DNA of 64,000 nucleotides, from assembly GCF_027497195.1 (NCBI RefSeq), contig NZ_CP114905.1, positions 2,404,001 through 2,468,000 of the forward strand, written 5' to 3'. The notes beneath the pieces are model-generated. The model was not told where the DNA came from. It saw nothing but the letters and a program-made list of their open reading frames with translations, and did not search any database. Source of the DNA: Streptomyces sp. WMMC500 (GTDB lineage Bacteria > Actinomycetota > Actinomycetes > Streptomycetales > Streptomycetaceae). How positions within the stretch are numbered: the stretch's first letter is position 1; each line of letters starts with the position of its first letter. Of this stretch, positions 20,401 to 28,645 are shown one piece after another. The position numbers and the translations under genes were made by a program.

Positions 20401-21066
20401 CAGGTCGGCCTGGATGACGGCGGCCCGGCGGGCGACGGCGGCCTGCCGGCCCAGGGGCTTGAGCTGGCGGCGCAGCTCGTCGCTGAGATCCTGGACGCGG
20501 GCCAGGTTGGCCTGCATCGCGTCCAGTTTCCGCAGCGCCTTCTCCTTGCGCTTGCGGTGCTTGAGGACGCCGGCGGCCTCTTCGATGAAGGCGCGGCGGC
20601 CGGAGGGGTCGGCGTGCAGGACGGAATCGAGCTGGCCCTGGCCGACGATGACGTGCATCTCGCGGCCGATGCCGGAGTCGGACAGCAGTTCCTGGATGTC
20701 GAGGAGGCGGCAGGTGTCCCCGTTGAGCTGGTATTCGCTGCCGCCGCTGCGGAACATCGTCCGGGTGATGGTCACTTCGGAGTAGTCGATGGGCAGCGCG
20801 CCGTCGGAGTTGTCGATCGTCAGCGAGACCTCGGCGCGGCCGAGCGGCGGCCGGCCGGTGGTCCCGGCGAAGATGACGTCCTCCATCTTGCCGCCCCGCA
20901 GGGACTTCGCCCCCTGCTCTCCCATCACCCAGGACAGCGCGTCCACCACGTTGGACTTTCCCGAACCGTTCGGGCCGACGACGCAGGTGATCCCCGGCCC
21001 GAAGCGGAGGGTGGTGGCGGAGGCGAAGGATTTGAACCCCCGGAGCGTGAGGCCCTTCAAGTGCAC
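17494..21066 (-). CDS. smc: Chromosome condensation ATPase SMC
   Basis: 1190 residues. Walker A GPNGSGKSNV (31-40), long coiled coil, central hinge around GVLGPAAELLTVAPGYEVA, second coiled coil, ABC signature LSLLSGGERS (about 1097) and Walker B YVMDEVEAALDD (about 1125). It compacts and segregates chromosomes with ScpA/ScpB, which are not in this window. The GTG at 21066 is right: VHLKGLTLRGFKSF is the family N-terminus and GGAGGAG lies 9 bases upstream. An upstream ATG would add 29 unrelated residues. Confidence 0.98.
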   Translation of the reverse strand: MHLKGLTLRGFKSFASATTLRFGPGITCVVGPNGSGKSNVVDALSWVMGEQGAKSLRGGKMEDVIFAGTTGRPPLGRAEVSLTIDNSDGALPIDYSEVTITRTMFRSGGSEYQLNGDTCRLLDIQELLSDSGIGREMHVIVGQGQLDSVLHADPSGRRAFIEEAAGVLKHRKRKEKALRKLDAMQANLARVQDLSDELRRQLKPLGRQAAVARRAAVIQADLRDARLRLLADDLVSQRAALSAEIADEAALKERKEATEAELTAARTRESALEEQVRALTPRLTEAQGAWHELGQLAERVRGTVSLADARAKHATAGPEEERRGRDPEDLEREAERIRRQEAELEAALEAAERALEDTVAHRAELERELAAEERRLKDAARALADRRERLARLSGKVTAARGRAASAQAEIDRLATARDEAEERAAAAQEAYDTLKAEVDGLAGDDGALAAEQEAAKSALKAAEAELTAARDDAAEAERARAATTARRDALALGLRRKDGTGTLLQARDKLTGVLGPAAELLTVAPGYEVAVAAALGAAADALAVTGPAAAADALRLLRKHDAGRAALLLGDAPYEPQPDGPLPPGARHLAALVTGPDQLLPAVRRLLTRTVCVGTLEDAEDLVSARPELTAVTAEGDVFGGHFAHGGSAGAPSLLEVQASVDEAAAELTELDARCARLGERQEAAVARRAECAALVEELGGRRSAADRERSRVAGELGRLAGQARAAAGEAERSAAAAARAEEALARAGAEAEELAAQLETAEEEADTADDDGSGSDTSVRDRLAADGANARQTEMEARLQVRTHEERVKGLAGRADGLDRAARAEREARARAERRRARLRHEAAVATAVAAGARQLLAHVEVSLARAEEERAAAERARAEREQELARQRRLSRELADELDKLTDSVHRGEVLGAEKRLRIEQLEGRALEELGVEPADLVAEYGPDQLVPPSLPAEGEELPEDPDHPRNRPRPYVRAEQEKRLKAAERAYTKLGKVNPLALEEFAALEERHKFLTEQLDDLKRTRADLLQVVKEVDERVEQVFTDAFHDTAREFEGVFSRLFPGGEGRLILTDPDDMLNTGVEVEARPPGKKVKRLSLLSGGERSLTAVAMLVAIFMARPSPFYVMDEVEAALDDTNLQRLVRLMQELQRTSQLIVITHQKRTMEVADVLYGVSMQGDGVSKVISQRLN

Positions 21067-21235
21067 TGGCGAGCTCTCCTCCGGCGACGAAACATGTGCC
21101 GGAGACTCTATCGCGCGACCCGGTTTCACTGGGTAACCGCCGGGGCACATCAATTACGGAGCATCACCCCCCGGGGTGCCGGCTCCGGGGCGGGTTCCCT
21201 GCCGGGGGATCCGTAAGAGCGGTGGAGAAACGACG

Positions 21236-21259
21236 AAGGGACGCGGTTAAGCGTCCCTT
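21236..21259 (-). terminator. Terminator between the small coiled-coil gene and smc
   Basis: AAGGGACGC, a 6-base loop and GCGTCCCTT form a perfect 9-bp stem. On the minus strand it is followed by a T-rich run (TCGTCGTTTCTCC). It should end transcription of the 66-residue gene before smc. Confidence 0.65.
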
Positions 21260-21311
21260 GACAGTTATCTCAAGCGGTTGAAGTGCAGACCTGACGGTTG
21301 TCGCATGATTG

Positions 21312-21512
21312 TCAGGTAAGCGCAGGCTCCGCCTGGGATACGTCGAGCAGTGACTCGCTGTTGTGAGCAGCGGCGGCGGCGAGCATGTCGTTCTCGGCCT
21401 GGACGCGGACGAGCTCCGACTCCAGGTCCTGGACACGCTGCTGCAGCCGTCGCATCTCGGCGAGGAGTCGCGGGTCAGTGCCGCCGACGTAACCGAGAAG
21501 CGCCTTTGCCAT
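21312..21512 (-). CDS. Small conserved coiled-coil protein, function unknown
   Basis: 66 residues starting MAKALLGYVGG. The central part LLAEMRRLQQRVQDLESELV forms a clear coiled coil with leucine heptads, and the end is acidic/polar. The ATG has AGGA 9 bases upstream. I recall near-identical small proteins in many Streptomyces between smc and acyP, but no function. The gene lies in a lower-GC pocket with its own terminator, so it is probably transcribed alone. Confidence 0.8.
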   Translation of the reverse strand: MAKALLGYVGGTDPRLLAEMRRLQQRVQDLESELVRVQAENDMLAAAAAHNSESLLDVSQAEPALT

Positions 21513-21799
21513 GATGAGAGGTCCTCCACACTGAGTGACCGACCGAGCGGTGTGGGTCGTGAGGGATTCGCACCCGCGTGTCTGCCCATGGCACAAACAG
21601 CTAGGGTGCGCGGGGCTTCAAGCGTCTCACCAAATAGTTTGACGGTCAACACGATCACACCCCGTACCGGGCGCGGCGCGTGCCCTGGCAAGCCGCGGGG
21701 GGTGGCGGGACCCGTCTGGTGTGAGAGCTTGGCACGCGTGGAAGCCGTTGGCAACCCGCTGGTCATCCCTGTTGGACCAGCCCATATGGCGGAGCGTGC

Positions 21800-22081
21800 T
21801 CAACGGATGGCAAATGAGTGATATCCGCCGCGGGGGTCGTCCCAGATCTCCGTCACACCCGACACGCGGCCCGGCGTGTCGGCGGAGCGCAGCCACTCCA
21901 GCAACTCCTGACACCGCGGTCGCGGCCCCTCGGCGACGACCTGGACCCGGCCGTCCGCGAGGTTGGCGGCGAAGCCGCTGAGGCCGCCGATCTCCAGCGC
22001 CCGGGCGCGGGTGTACCAGCGGAAGCCGACTCCCTGGACCGTGCCGCGCACCCATGCCGTCATGCGGACGTCTGCACTCAT
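21800..22081 (-). CDS. acyP: Acylphosphatase
   Basis: 93 residues. Hydrolyses acyl phosphates such as carbamoyl or 1,3-bisphosphoglycerate-type mixed anhydrides. The two signatures are present: [16 protein letters not shown], with the phosphate-binding arginine, and [17 protein letters not shown], with the catalytic asparagine. The start is [13 protein letters not shown] at 22081; a GTG three codons upstream is possible. Monocistronic and divergent from the CAP-domain gene. Confidence 0.93.
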   Translation of the reverse strand: MSADVRMTAWVRGTVQGVGFRWYTRARALEIGGLSGFAANLADGRVQVVAEGPRPRCQELLEWLRSADTPGRVSGVTEIWDDPRGGYHSFAIR

Positions 22082-22159
22082 GTGACGCACGCTATCCGGA
22101 CGATCGGCCGGTGGGCACGTGCGGTGCGGGGGTCATGGCGTACAGTCTGGCGGCAGCAA

Positions 22160-22179
22160 TCACTCGTGTGTGCGAGTGA
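22160..22179. promoter_or_regulatory. Inverted repeat upstream of the CAP-domain gene
   Basis: TCACTCG, 6 bases (TGTGTG) and CGAGTGA: perfect 7-bp arms in the acyP/CAP intergenic region, 45 bases before the CAP start. It may be an operator or a 5'-leader hairpin. Confidence 0.4.
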
Positions 22180-22223
22180 CGTGTGTGCAGTCGTCGTTGT
22201 CGTCGGACGTGAGGGGTCGCCGG

Positions 22224-23246
22224 ATGGGCCGCCACAGACGCTCGGAGCCGCAGCCCCCGACAGGGCGCCGCCGGGACACACCCGGCGCGTACGACTCGTA
22301 CGACGGATACAGCCCGTACGACGGATACGACGCGCACGACGGGTACGGCCCGTACGGCGGCCACCGGACGCACGGCACCGGCCGGTCGCGTGGGCAGCAC
22401 CGCAGGCAGAGCCCGGCCAGGGCGGGGATGCTCGGTACGTCGGCGGCGCTGGCCGTCGGCGCGGTGGCGATGGCCTCCGGGGTCCTCGGCAGCGGCTTCG
22501 ACCTCGACCGCGGTGGCGGCGGCCCCGCCGGCCACGTGGAGGCGGGCGACCCGCCGTCCCCCGGCACGCACGGCTCGTCGGAGCTGCCGACGCAGGAGGC
22601 GTCGCCGTCCGCGAGCGGCGGCTCGGACCGGCCGGAGAGCCGGACACCGGAGGCGAAGAAGGCCGGCGGGAAGGACGACGAGGACCGCAGGGAGTCGAAG
22701 AGCGCGTCTCCGTCCACCTCGGCCCCCGAGCGCGAGAAGCGGGAGTCCGCGGACCCCTCGTCGACATCCCCGAGCCCGTCCCGTACGGCGTCCAAGACGC
22801 CGTCCCCGACGAAGACGAAGTCCGCCGAGCCCACCCGCTCCGCGAAGCCGACCGCCACCACCGACGCGACCACCGCCGCGGAGGCGGAGGTGCTGCGGCT
22901 GGTCAACCAGGAGCGCGCGCAGGCGGGCTGCCGCCCGCTGACGAACGACCCGGAACTGGCGAAGCTGGCCGGCGACTACAGCCAGGACATGGCCGCACGC
23001 GGCTTCTTCGACCACACCGACCCCGACGGCAACGACCCGTGGGAGCGGGCGCAGGAGTACGGCATAGCGGACCTCGGCGGCGAGAACATAGCCCGCGGCC
23101 AGGCCAACGCCCAGTCGGTGATGGACGCCTGGATGAACAGCGAAGGCCACCGCGCGAACATACTGAACTGCGACTTCCGCACCCTCGGCGTCGGCGCCCA
23201 CTTCGCCGACGGCGGCCCCTGGTGGACCCAGAACTTCGGCTTCTGA
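22224..23246 (+). CDS. Membrane-anchored/secreted CAP (SCP/PR1) domain protein
   Basis: 340 residues from the ATG at 22224 (GAGGGG upstream). A Tyr/Asp/Gly-rich N-terminus with short SYDGYSPYDGYD-like repeats is followed by a membrane segment or signal anchor (about 74-94, MLGTSAALAVGAVAMASGVL). A long Ser/Thr/Pro/Lys-rich extracellular linker ends in a C-terminal CAP domain (from LRLVNQERAQAGCRPL, with DHTDPDGNDPWERA, GENIARGQ, WMNSEGHRANIL). Bacterial CAP proteins are cell-wall or exported proteins of uncertain activity. Convergent with mutM. Confidence 0.9.
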   Translation: MGRHRRSEPQPPTGRRRDTPGAYDSYDGYSPYDGYDAHDGYGPYGGHRTHGTGRSRGQHRRQSPARAGMLGTSAALAVGAVAMASGVLGSGFDLDRGGGGPAGHVEAGDPPSPGTHGSSELPTQEASPSASGGSDRPESRTPEAKKAGGKDDEDRRESKSASPSTSAPEREKRESADPSSTSPSPSRTASKTPSPTKTKSAEPTRSAKPTATTDATTAAEAEVLRLVNQERAQAGCRPLTNDPELAKLAGDYSQDMAARGFFDHTDPDGNDPWERAQEYGIADLGGENIARGQANAQSVMDAWMNSEGHRANILNCDFRTLGVGAHFADGGPWWTQNFGF

Positions 23247-23271
23247 GCCACCGCGGCGCCCTCCGCCCGGG

Positions 23272-24126
23272 TCAGGTGCGCGGCGGGCGCTGGCAGCGCG
23301 GGCAGAAGTAGCTGGAGCGGTTCATCCACGGGCGGCGGCGGATCGGGGTGCCGCAGCGGCGGCAGGGTTCGTCCTCGCGGCCGTACGCGTCCAGGGAGCG
23401 GGCGAAGTAGCCGGACTCGCCGTTGACGTTCACGTAGAGGCTGTCGAAGCTGGTGCCGCCGACGTCGAGCGCGGCGTTCAGCACCGCGCGGACGTGCCCG
23501 AGGAGTTCCGCGGTACGGGGGCGGGTGAAGCCGGCAGTGGGGCGCTCGTAGTGGATGCGGGCGCGCCACAGGGCCTCGTCCGCGTAGATGTTGCCGACGC
23601 CGCTGATCAGCGACTGGTTCAGCAGCGCCCGCTTGATCGTGGTCCGGCTGCCGCGCAGCGCCGCGTGGAAGGCCGCGTCGTCGAACGCCGGGTCCAGCGG
23701 ATCGCGGGCGATGTGCGCGATGACGTCGGGCAGTCCTCCGGGTGCGTTCGGGTGCAGCGAGAGACCGCCGAAGGTGCGCTGGTCGACGAAGCGCAGCTCC
23801 GTGCCCGTCTCGTCCGCGAAACGGGCCCGGATCCGCAGGTGCTTCTCGTCCGGCGCCGCCTCCGGCCGGACCAGCAACTGCCCGCTCATGCCCAGGTGCG
23901 CGAGCACCGACTCCGGGCCGTCGGCCAGCGGCAGCCACAGGTACTTGCCGCGCCGCCGCGGCTCCCCCAGCGGGTGCCCGGTCAGCCGCGCGGCGAAGTC
24001 GGCGGCGCCCGCCGGATGCCGGCGTACGGACCGGGGGTGGAGCACCTCGACGGACGCCACCGTCCGGCCCGCCACCCACTTCGCCAGGCCGCGGCGCACC
24101 ACCTCGACCTCCGGCAGCTCCGGCAT
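23272..24126 (-). CDS. mutM: Formamidopyrimidine-DNA glycosylase
   Basis: 284 residues. Excises 8-oxoguanine and formamidopyrimidines and cleaves the abasic site. N-terminus [14 protein letters not shown] carries the catalytic Pro2 and Glu3. Also visible are [28 protein letters not shown] (helix-two-turn-helix) and the C-terminal zinc finger CRRCGTPI...CPRCQ. The ATG lies 7 bases after the rnc stop, so it is in the rpmF-rnc-mutM operon, the usual Streptomyces arrangement. Confidence 0.98.
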   Translation of the reverse strand: MPELPEVEVVRRGLAKWVAGRTVASVEVLHPRSVRRHPAGAADFAARLTGHPLGEPRRRGKYLWLPLADGPESVLAHLGMSGQLLVRPEAAPDEKHLRIRARFADETGTELRFVDQRTFGGLSLHPNAPGGLPDVIAHIARDPLDPAFDDAAFHAALRGSRTTIKRALLNQSLISGVGNIYADEALWRARIHYERPTAGFTRPRTAELLGHVRAVLNAALDVGGTSFDSLYVNVNGESGYFARSLDAYGREDEPCRRCGTPIRRRPWMNRSSYFCPRCQRPPRT

Positions 24127-24133
24127 CGCCGCG

Positions 24134-25087
24134 CTACCGGTCGGCGGCCCGCGCCGCCCCCGCGGGGCCGGCGGCGGCGTCACCGTCCGCCGAGTCCCGC
24201 GCGTCCGCCGGCGCGGGTGCGGACGCAGGCGCCGGTGCGGACGCGGGCGTACCGGCGGGCGCCGGCGCCTCGGCGGACGCGGGCGTACCGGCCGGGGCGG
24301 ACCCCGGCGCCGCGATCGCGGAGCCGTTGCTCCCCGCCGCGCCCTTGGCCGCCTCGCCCTCCGTCCCGGTCGCGCTGATCGCGCGCCAGGCGGTGTCCGC
24401 CGCCTGCTGCTCCGCTTCCTTCTTGCTGCGGCCGGTGCCGGTGCCGTACGTGACACCACCGACGCGGGCGGCAGCCGTGAAGGTCTTCTCGTGGTCCGGA
24501 CCGGTCTCGCTGACCAGGTACTCCGGCACGCCCAGCCCTCTGGCGGCCGTCAGCTCCTGCAGCGAGGTCTTCCAGTCGAGACCCGCCCCGAGGTTCGAGG
24601 ACTTCTCGATCAGCGGGTCGAAGAGCCGGTGCACCAGCTCCGACGCCGCCTGGAGTCCCTTGTCCAGGTAGACCGCGCCGATCACGGCCTCCAGCGTGTC
24701 CGCGAGGATCGACGCCTTGTCCCGGCCGCCCGTGCCCTCCTCGCCCCGGCCGAGCCGGATGAACGCGCCGAGGTCGAGCCCGCGGCTGACCTCGGCGAGC
24801 GCACGCGAGTTGACCACCGCGGCCCGCAGCTTGGCCAACTGGCCTTCCGGCAGGTCGGGGTGGCCCCGGAACAGCGTGTCGGTGACCACCAGGCCGAGCA
24901 CCGAGTCCCCGAGGAACTCCAGCCGCTCGTTGGTGGGCAGACCGCCGTTCTCGTACGCGAACGAGCGGTGGGTGAGGGCGCGTACCAGAAGGGCGGGCTC
25001 GAGTTCGTACCCGAGCCGCCCTTCCAGGATCTTGGGGGACGAGGCTGTGTCGGCCGGCGCCTTCCGCGGCGTAGTGGCATCTGACAT
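24134..25087 (-). CDS. rnc: Ribonuclease III
   Basis: 317 residues. Cleaves double-stranded RNA in rRNA and mRNA processing; in Streptomyces coelicolor the orthologue (AbsB) also controls antibiotic production. RNase III signature [18 protein letters not shown], second acidic site [16 protein letters not shown], then a dsRNA-binding domain ([16 protein letters not shown] to [14 protein letters not shown]). The last ~75 residues are an Ala/Pro-rich low-complexity tail with [19 protein letters not shown] repeats, longer than usual. Confidence 0.97.
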   Translation of the reverse strand: MSDATTPRKAPADTASSPKILEGRLGYELEPALLVRALTHRSFAYENGGLPTNERLEFLGDSVLGLVVTDTLFRGHPDLPEGQLAKLRAAVVNSRALAEVSRGLDLGAFIRLGRGEEGTGGRDKASILADTLEAVIGAVYLDKGLQAASELVHRLFDPLIEKSSNLGAGLDWKTSLQELTAARGLGVPEYLVSETGPDHEKTFTAAARVGGVTYGTGTGRSKKEAEQQAADTAWRAISATGTEGEAAKGAAGSNGSAIAAPGSAPAGTPASAEAPAPAGTPASAPAPASAPAPADARDSADGDAAAGPAGAARAADR

Positions 25088-25105
25088 GAGCCTTCTCCCC
25101 GTCGC

Positions 25106-25279
25106 TCAGACCTCGAGGACCTGGCGGCGGTTGTACGTGCCGCAGTTCGGGCATGCGATGTGCTGCTGCTTCGGCTCGTGGCAGCGCTCGCATGCCACCA
25201 GGTGCGGGACCGCAGCCTTCCACTGCGACCGGCGGTGGCGCGTGTTGCTGCGCGACATCTTCCGCTTCGGAACGGCCAC
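25106..25279 (-). CDS. rpmF: Large-subunit ribosomal protein bL32 (zinc-binding form)
   Basis: 57 residues, read directly from the DNA (GTG start at 25279): [20 protein letters not shown] and so on, ending NRRQVLEV. Four cysteines (Cys30, Cys33, Cys43, Cys46) form the zinc ribbon, so this is the C+ paralogue used when zinc is sufficient. It lies 2 bases after the DUF177 gene and 18 bases before rnc, in the standard yceD-rpmF pairing. Confidence 0.97.
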   Translation of the reverse strand: MAVPKRKMSRSNTRHRRSQWKAAVPHLVACERCHEPKQQHIACPNCGTYNRRQVLEV

Positions 25280-25281
25280 GG

Positions 25282-25962
25282 CTACTTCTCCTGCTTCTCG
25301 CCGGCGCCGTCGTCAGCGCCGCTCGGGTCGTCCTTCTCGCCGTCCGAGACGGTCTCGGCGAGTCCCTGCAACGCCGCCCACCGGGGGTCGACGGCGTCAT
25401 GGTGGTGGTCCGGGTCGTCCGCGAGCCGTGCCCCGCAGTCGGGGCACAGGCCCGGGCAGTCCTCCCGGCACACCGGCTGCAGCGGCAGTGCGAGCACCAC
25501 CGCGTCGCGCAGCTCCGGTTCGAGGTCGAACATGTCGTCCTCGAGGTACAGCGTCTCCTCCTCCGCGTCCGCCTCCTCGGCGTCCGCGCCGGAGCCGCCG
25601 CCGCGGGCCACGCGGCCCCTGGCGTCCGTCTCCGGGTAGGAGTACATCTCCTGGAAGTCCACTCGAAGCTCCTGCCCGAGCGGCTCCAGACACCTTACGC
25701 ACTCGCCCGTCGCCCGTGCCCGGGCGGTGCCCGTGACGAGCACGCCCTCCATCACGGACTCGAGCCGCATCTCCAGCTCGACGGGATCGCCCTCCGGCAC
25801 GGCCACCACCTCGTTGCCGAGGTCCTTGGGCGCCGGTACGGTGCGGGTCAGCCGCTTGAGCGTACCGGGGCGACGGCCCAGGTCCCGTGTGTCGAACACG
25901 AGAGGGGCGCGAGGGTCCGGTTGGGCTTTCAGGGCTTTCCTGCTTTCGTGCACCCTGCGCAT
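25282..25962 (-). CDS. DUF177 (YceD-like) protein upstream of rpmF
   Basis: 226 residues if the ATG at 25962 is used. The family is linked to 23S rRNA accumulation and is nearly always paired with rpmF (known). [37 protein letters not shown] and the cysteine cluster [14 protein letters not shown] are typical. The start is uncertain: related proteins begin about 10 residues later, and no strong ribosome site is seen. A good promoter at 26003-26032 excludes starts further upstream. Confidence 0.9.
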   Translation of the reverse strand: MRRVHESRKALKAQPDPRAPLVFDTRDLGRRPGTLKRLTRTVPAPKDLGNEVVAVPEGDPVELEMRLESVMEGVLVTGTARARATGECVRCLEPLGQELRVDFQEMYSYPETDARGRVARGGGSGADAEEADAEEETLYLEDDMFDLEPELRDAVVLALPLQPVCREDCPGLCPDCGARLADDPDHHHDAVDPRWAALQGLAETVSDGEKDDPSGADDGAGEKQEK

Positions 25963-26002
25963 GACGGGCAGGGACGGGCGCGGAGCGATACGGCGAGGGT
26001 CC

Positions 26003-26032
26003 AGAATACTTGACACTCCGCCCAAGACCCAA
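26003..26032 (-). promoter_or_regulatory. Promoter of the DUF177-rpmF-rnc-mutM operon
   Basis: On the minus strand TTGGGT, 18 bases, TATTCT: a good match to the vegetative (HrdB-type) consensus. The expected RNA start is near 25996, giving a leader of about 35 bases. Confidence 0.65.
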
Positions 26033-26079
26033 TCCGGGCGTCGGTCCGCGGCGGGCCCCCGCGGGTGCCTCCCGGCGGC

Positions 26080-27264
26080 TCAGCGGCCGCGGTCGTCGTA
26101 CTGCCGGAGCTGCTCCAGGTCGATCATGCTGGTGTCGAAGAGGCTGGTCTCGTCGAGCGCGGCGGGCGCCGGGGCGTAGCCGCCCTGCTGCGGCAGGTGG
26201 ACCTCGCCCTGGCCGTACGGCATCTGCTGCGCGGCGTCCGGGTACGCACCGGCCCCGGCCTGCCCCTGCTGCCCGGCCTGCTGCGGCCAGCCGTAGCCGG
26301 GGTCGGGCTGCTCGTAGCCCTGCTGGTAGCCCTGGCCGTAGTCCTGCGGGTAGTCCGCCGGCTGCTCCGGCTGCGGGTAGCCGGGCTGGGCGTAGCCCTG
26401 CGCGGCGGCGGTGTCGTAGTACGCGGCGGCCGGCTGCGGGACGGCGTGCGGGGGCTGCTGCGCGGGCGGCGGCGGGACCGCGGGCTCCGGGGCGCCGCCG
26501 GGGTGGTGCGCCGGGCCCGGCCCGTCGGCGAGCTCGGCCAGTTCCGCGAGGTAGTTCTCGTCCGTCGTGCCCGCGGGCCCCGTGCCGGGCTGCCCGAAGG
26601 TCTCGCCGAGCTGGTCCGTGGGCCGCGCGCCCTGGAGCTTCTGCCGGCCGCGGCCGACCGCCTCCAGGGTCTTGGTCAGCACCGACTGGAACGCCTGGAA
26701 CTGCGCTTCGACGTACGTGTCCGCCCGCCTGCGCTGCTCGTGCGGGTCGGCGCTGCGCTCCGGCGCCTCGCCGGCCGGGTCCTGGCCGGCGTCGTAGCCG
26801 TGCGGGTCGTCGTATCCGGGCGCGCGGCCCAGCAGCTTGTCCCGGCCGCGGTCGACCGAGCCGATGGTCTTGGTGAGGACGACCTCGAAGTTGGCGAGCT
26901 TGCTGTCGACGTAGTCGTCGGCCTCGGCGCTGATCTGCTCGGCCTCCTGGCGGGCCTCGCCGAGGATCCGGTCGGCCTCGGCCCTGGCGTGCCGGGCGAC
27001 CTCGGTGTCGGAGATCAGCGCGCTGCGCCGGTTCTGCGCCTCGTCGAGGATCTGCTCGGCCTCGCGGCGTGCCTCCTCGACGAGTTGCTCACGCCCGCCG
27101 AGCAACTGCTGCGCCTGGGCCAGCGACCCGGGCAGGGCCTCGCGCACCTCGTTCAGCATGCCGAGCAGCTCGGCGCGGTTGACCACGCACGACGCCGACA
27201 TGGGCATGGACCGCGCGCCCTGCAGGGCCTCCGCGATCTCGTCGAGCTTTCTCTGCACGTCCAT
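26080..27264 (-). CDS. DivIVA-like coiled-coil cytoskeletal protein
   Basis: 394 residues. The N-terminal 200 residues are coiled coil (LAQAQQLLGGREQLVEEARR, then AEADRILGEARQEAEQISAEA). Two copies of a ~30-residue element are evident: YVDSKLANFEVVLTKTIGS followed by VDRGRDKLLG, and YVEAQFQAFQSVLTKTLEA followed by VGRGRQKLQG. The C-terminal half is a Pro/Gln/Tyr-rich disordered tail ending LFDTSMIDLEQLRQYDDRGR. Streptomyces homologues are annotated as cell division initiation or F-ATPase b-like proteins; real function is unclear. A role in polar growth is inference. Confidence 0.82.
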   Translation of the reverse strand: MDVQRKLDEIAEALQGARSMPMSASCVVNRAELLGMLNEVREALPGSLAQAQQLLGGREQLVEEARREAEQILDEAQNRRSALISDTEVARHARAEADRILGEARQEAEQISAEADDYVDSKLANFEVVLTKTIGSVDRGRDKLLGRAPGYDDPHGYDAGQDPAGEAPERSADPHEQRRRADTYVEAQFQAFQSVLTKTLEAVGRGRQKLQGARPTDQLGETFGQPGTGPAGTTDENYLAELAELADGPGPAHHPGGAPEPAVPPPPAQQPPHAVPQPAAAYYDTAAAQGYAQPGYPQPEQPADYPQDYGQGYQQGYEQPDPGYGWPQQAGQQGQAGAGAYPDAAQQMPYGQGEVHLPQQGGYAPAPAALDETSLFDTSMIDLEQLRQYDDRGR

Positions 27265-27288
27265 GGGGAAAGACTCTACGGCGCCCGG

Positions 27289-27768
27289 CTAGGAGTTGGT
27301 GAGGCGTTGGTCAAGTGCCCGGTTGACAACCGGGGGTACGAGGTGGGATACGTCACCGCCCCAGGTGGCGACCTCCTTGACCAGGCTGGAGGAGAGGAAG
27401 CTGTAGGTCGGGTTGGTGGGGACGAAGAGCGTCTCGACCCCCGACAGGCCGTTGTTCATCTGGGCCATCTGCAGCTCGTAGTCGAAGTCGCTGACGGCGC
27501 GCAGGCCCTTGACGATGGCGGGGATGTCGCGCTCCTTGCAGTAGTCCACGAGGAGGCCGTGGAAGCTCTCGACCTCCACGTTGCCGTACTCCGCCGTGCA
27601 CTGGCGGATGAGGTCCATCCGCTCCTCGACGGTGAACATGCCCTTCTTCGCCTTGTTGATCATCACGGCGACGTGCACGACGTCGTAGAGCTTCGAGGCC
27701 CGGGCGATGATGTCGAGATGCCCGTTGGTGATGGGGTCGAAGGACCCCGGACAGACGGCGCGGCGCAA
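27289..27768 (-). CDS. coaD: Phosphopantetheine adenylyltransferase
   Basis: 159 residues from a TTG at 27768 (GAGGAA 6 bases upstream), giving [20 protein letters not shown], the exact family start and length. An ATG at 27816, overlapping the rsmD stop by 4 bases, would add 16 unusual residues. Penultimate step of CoA synthesis. Nucleotide-binding TNGH motif, [19 protein letters not shown] and the C-terminal [14 protein letters not shown] are intact. Paired with rsmD, as in most bacteria. Confidence 0.96.
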   Translation of the reverse strand: MRRAVCPGSFDPITNGHLDIIARASKLYDVVHVAVMINKAKKGMFTVEERMDLIRQCTAEYGNVEVESFHGLLVDYCKERDIPAIVKGLRAVSDFDYELQMAQMNNGLSGVETLFVPTNPTYSFLSSSLVKEVATWGGDVSHLVPPVVNRALDQRLTNS

Positions 27769-27812
27769 CGGAGGTTCCTCGCTCTCGTTTCCGGTCGTGC
27801 GGGTGAGGGGTG

Positions 27813-28448
27813 TCATGAGGGTTTCGGTACGGGATCCGGGTTCGGGGACGGAGAGGGGGACGGGGCGGGCGGTCCTGGGACCGGTGAGGCGGCGCGACCG
27901 TACCAGAGCGTGCCTTCGCCGTAGCGCCTGGCCCGCAGTGGCTCGAACCCGTCGGGCCAGGGGAATTCACCGCCTCGGGTGCTGCGCTCCACGGTGGCGA
28001 GCGCGCCCGGAGACAGCCAGTCGCGGGCACGGAGTGTGACGAGTATCTCGCCCACCGCCGCGTCGTCCACCTCGTACGGCGGGTCGAGGAAGACCACGTC
28101 GTACGGGTACGGGGGCGGCGGCCCGGCGGCGACCTGCTCGGCCCGGGCGGTGCGCACCTCGGCACCGGGCAGGCCGAGGGCGCGGACGTTCTGCCGGATG
28201 ACCCGGGCGGCGCGGGCGTCCGCCTCGACGAGCAGCGCGTGCCCGGCGCCGCGGGACAGCGCCTCCAGGCCGACGGCGCCGGAGCCGCCGTACAGGTCGA
28301 GGACGCGCAGGCCGTCGAGCGTGCCGAGCAGGGTCTGCCAGGTGGAGAAGAGACCCTCGCGGGCGCGGTCGGAGGTGGGCCGGGTGCCGGTGCCGGGCGG
28401 CACGGCCAGGCGCCGCCCGCCGGCGGTGCCGGCGATCACGCGGGTCAT
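27813..28448 (-). CDS. rsmD: 16S rRNA (guanine966-N2)-methyltransferase
   Basis: 211 residues. Methylates G966 of 16S r[17 protein letters not shown], the SAM-binding [20 protein letters not shown] and the catalytic DPPY ([11 protein letters not shown]) are present. A Pro/Ser-rich tail ([13 protein letters not shown]) is extra. The ATG is well placed; coaD follows immediately. Confidence 0.96.
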   Translation of the reverse strand: MTRVIAGTAGGRRLAVPPGTGTRPTSDRAREGLFSTWQTLLGTLDGLRVLDLYGGSGAVGLEALSRGAGHALLVEADARAARVIRQNVRALGLPGAEVRTARAEQVAAGPPPPYPYDVVFLDPPYEVDDAAVGEILVTLRARDWLSPGALATVERSTRGGEFPWPDGFEPLRARRYGEGTLWYGRAASPVPGPPAPSPSPSPNPDPVPKPS

Positions 28449-28598
28449 GGCTGCTGGGTGTCCTTGTCCTCACGGGCGCGGTCCATCCCACGATATGCCT
28501 CCGGGGTGACGGCCGCGGTGCCGCCCGGTGGCGGGGGCGTGCGTGCCCGTTCGCCGGGGATCCACCGGCCGGCCGGGCGGCCTCCCCTCGCCCGCCCC

Positions 28599-28645
28599 AC
28601 GCGCCTCCCTGCCTGCCCTACGCGCCCTCCCTGCCTGCCCTACGC
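28599..28645. repeat. Two tandem 21-22 bp repeats at the 3' end of the hydrolase gene
   Basis: The unit GCGCCTCCCTGCCTGCCCTA (with one extra C in the second copy) occurs twice in direct succession, followed by a partial third unit. It spans the stop codon of the minus-strand gene. It may be replication slippage. Confidence 0.6.

Noticed and set aside
26026..26079. Longer start for the DUF177 protein at 26025
   Set aside because: The start would lie inside a good promoter (26003-26032), so it could not be on the transcript.
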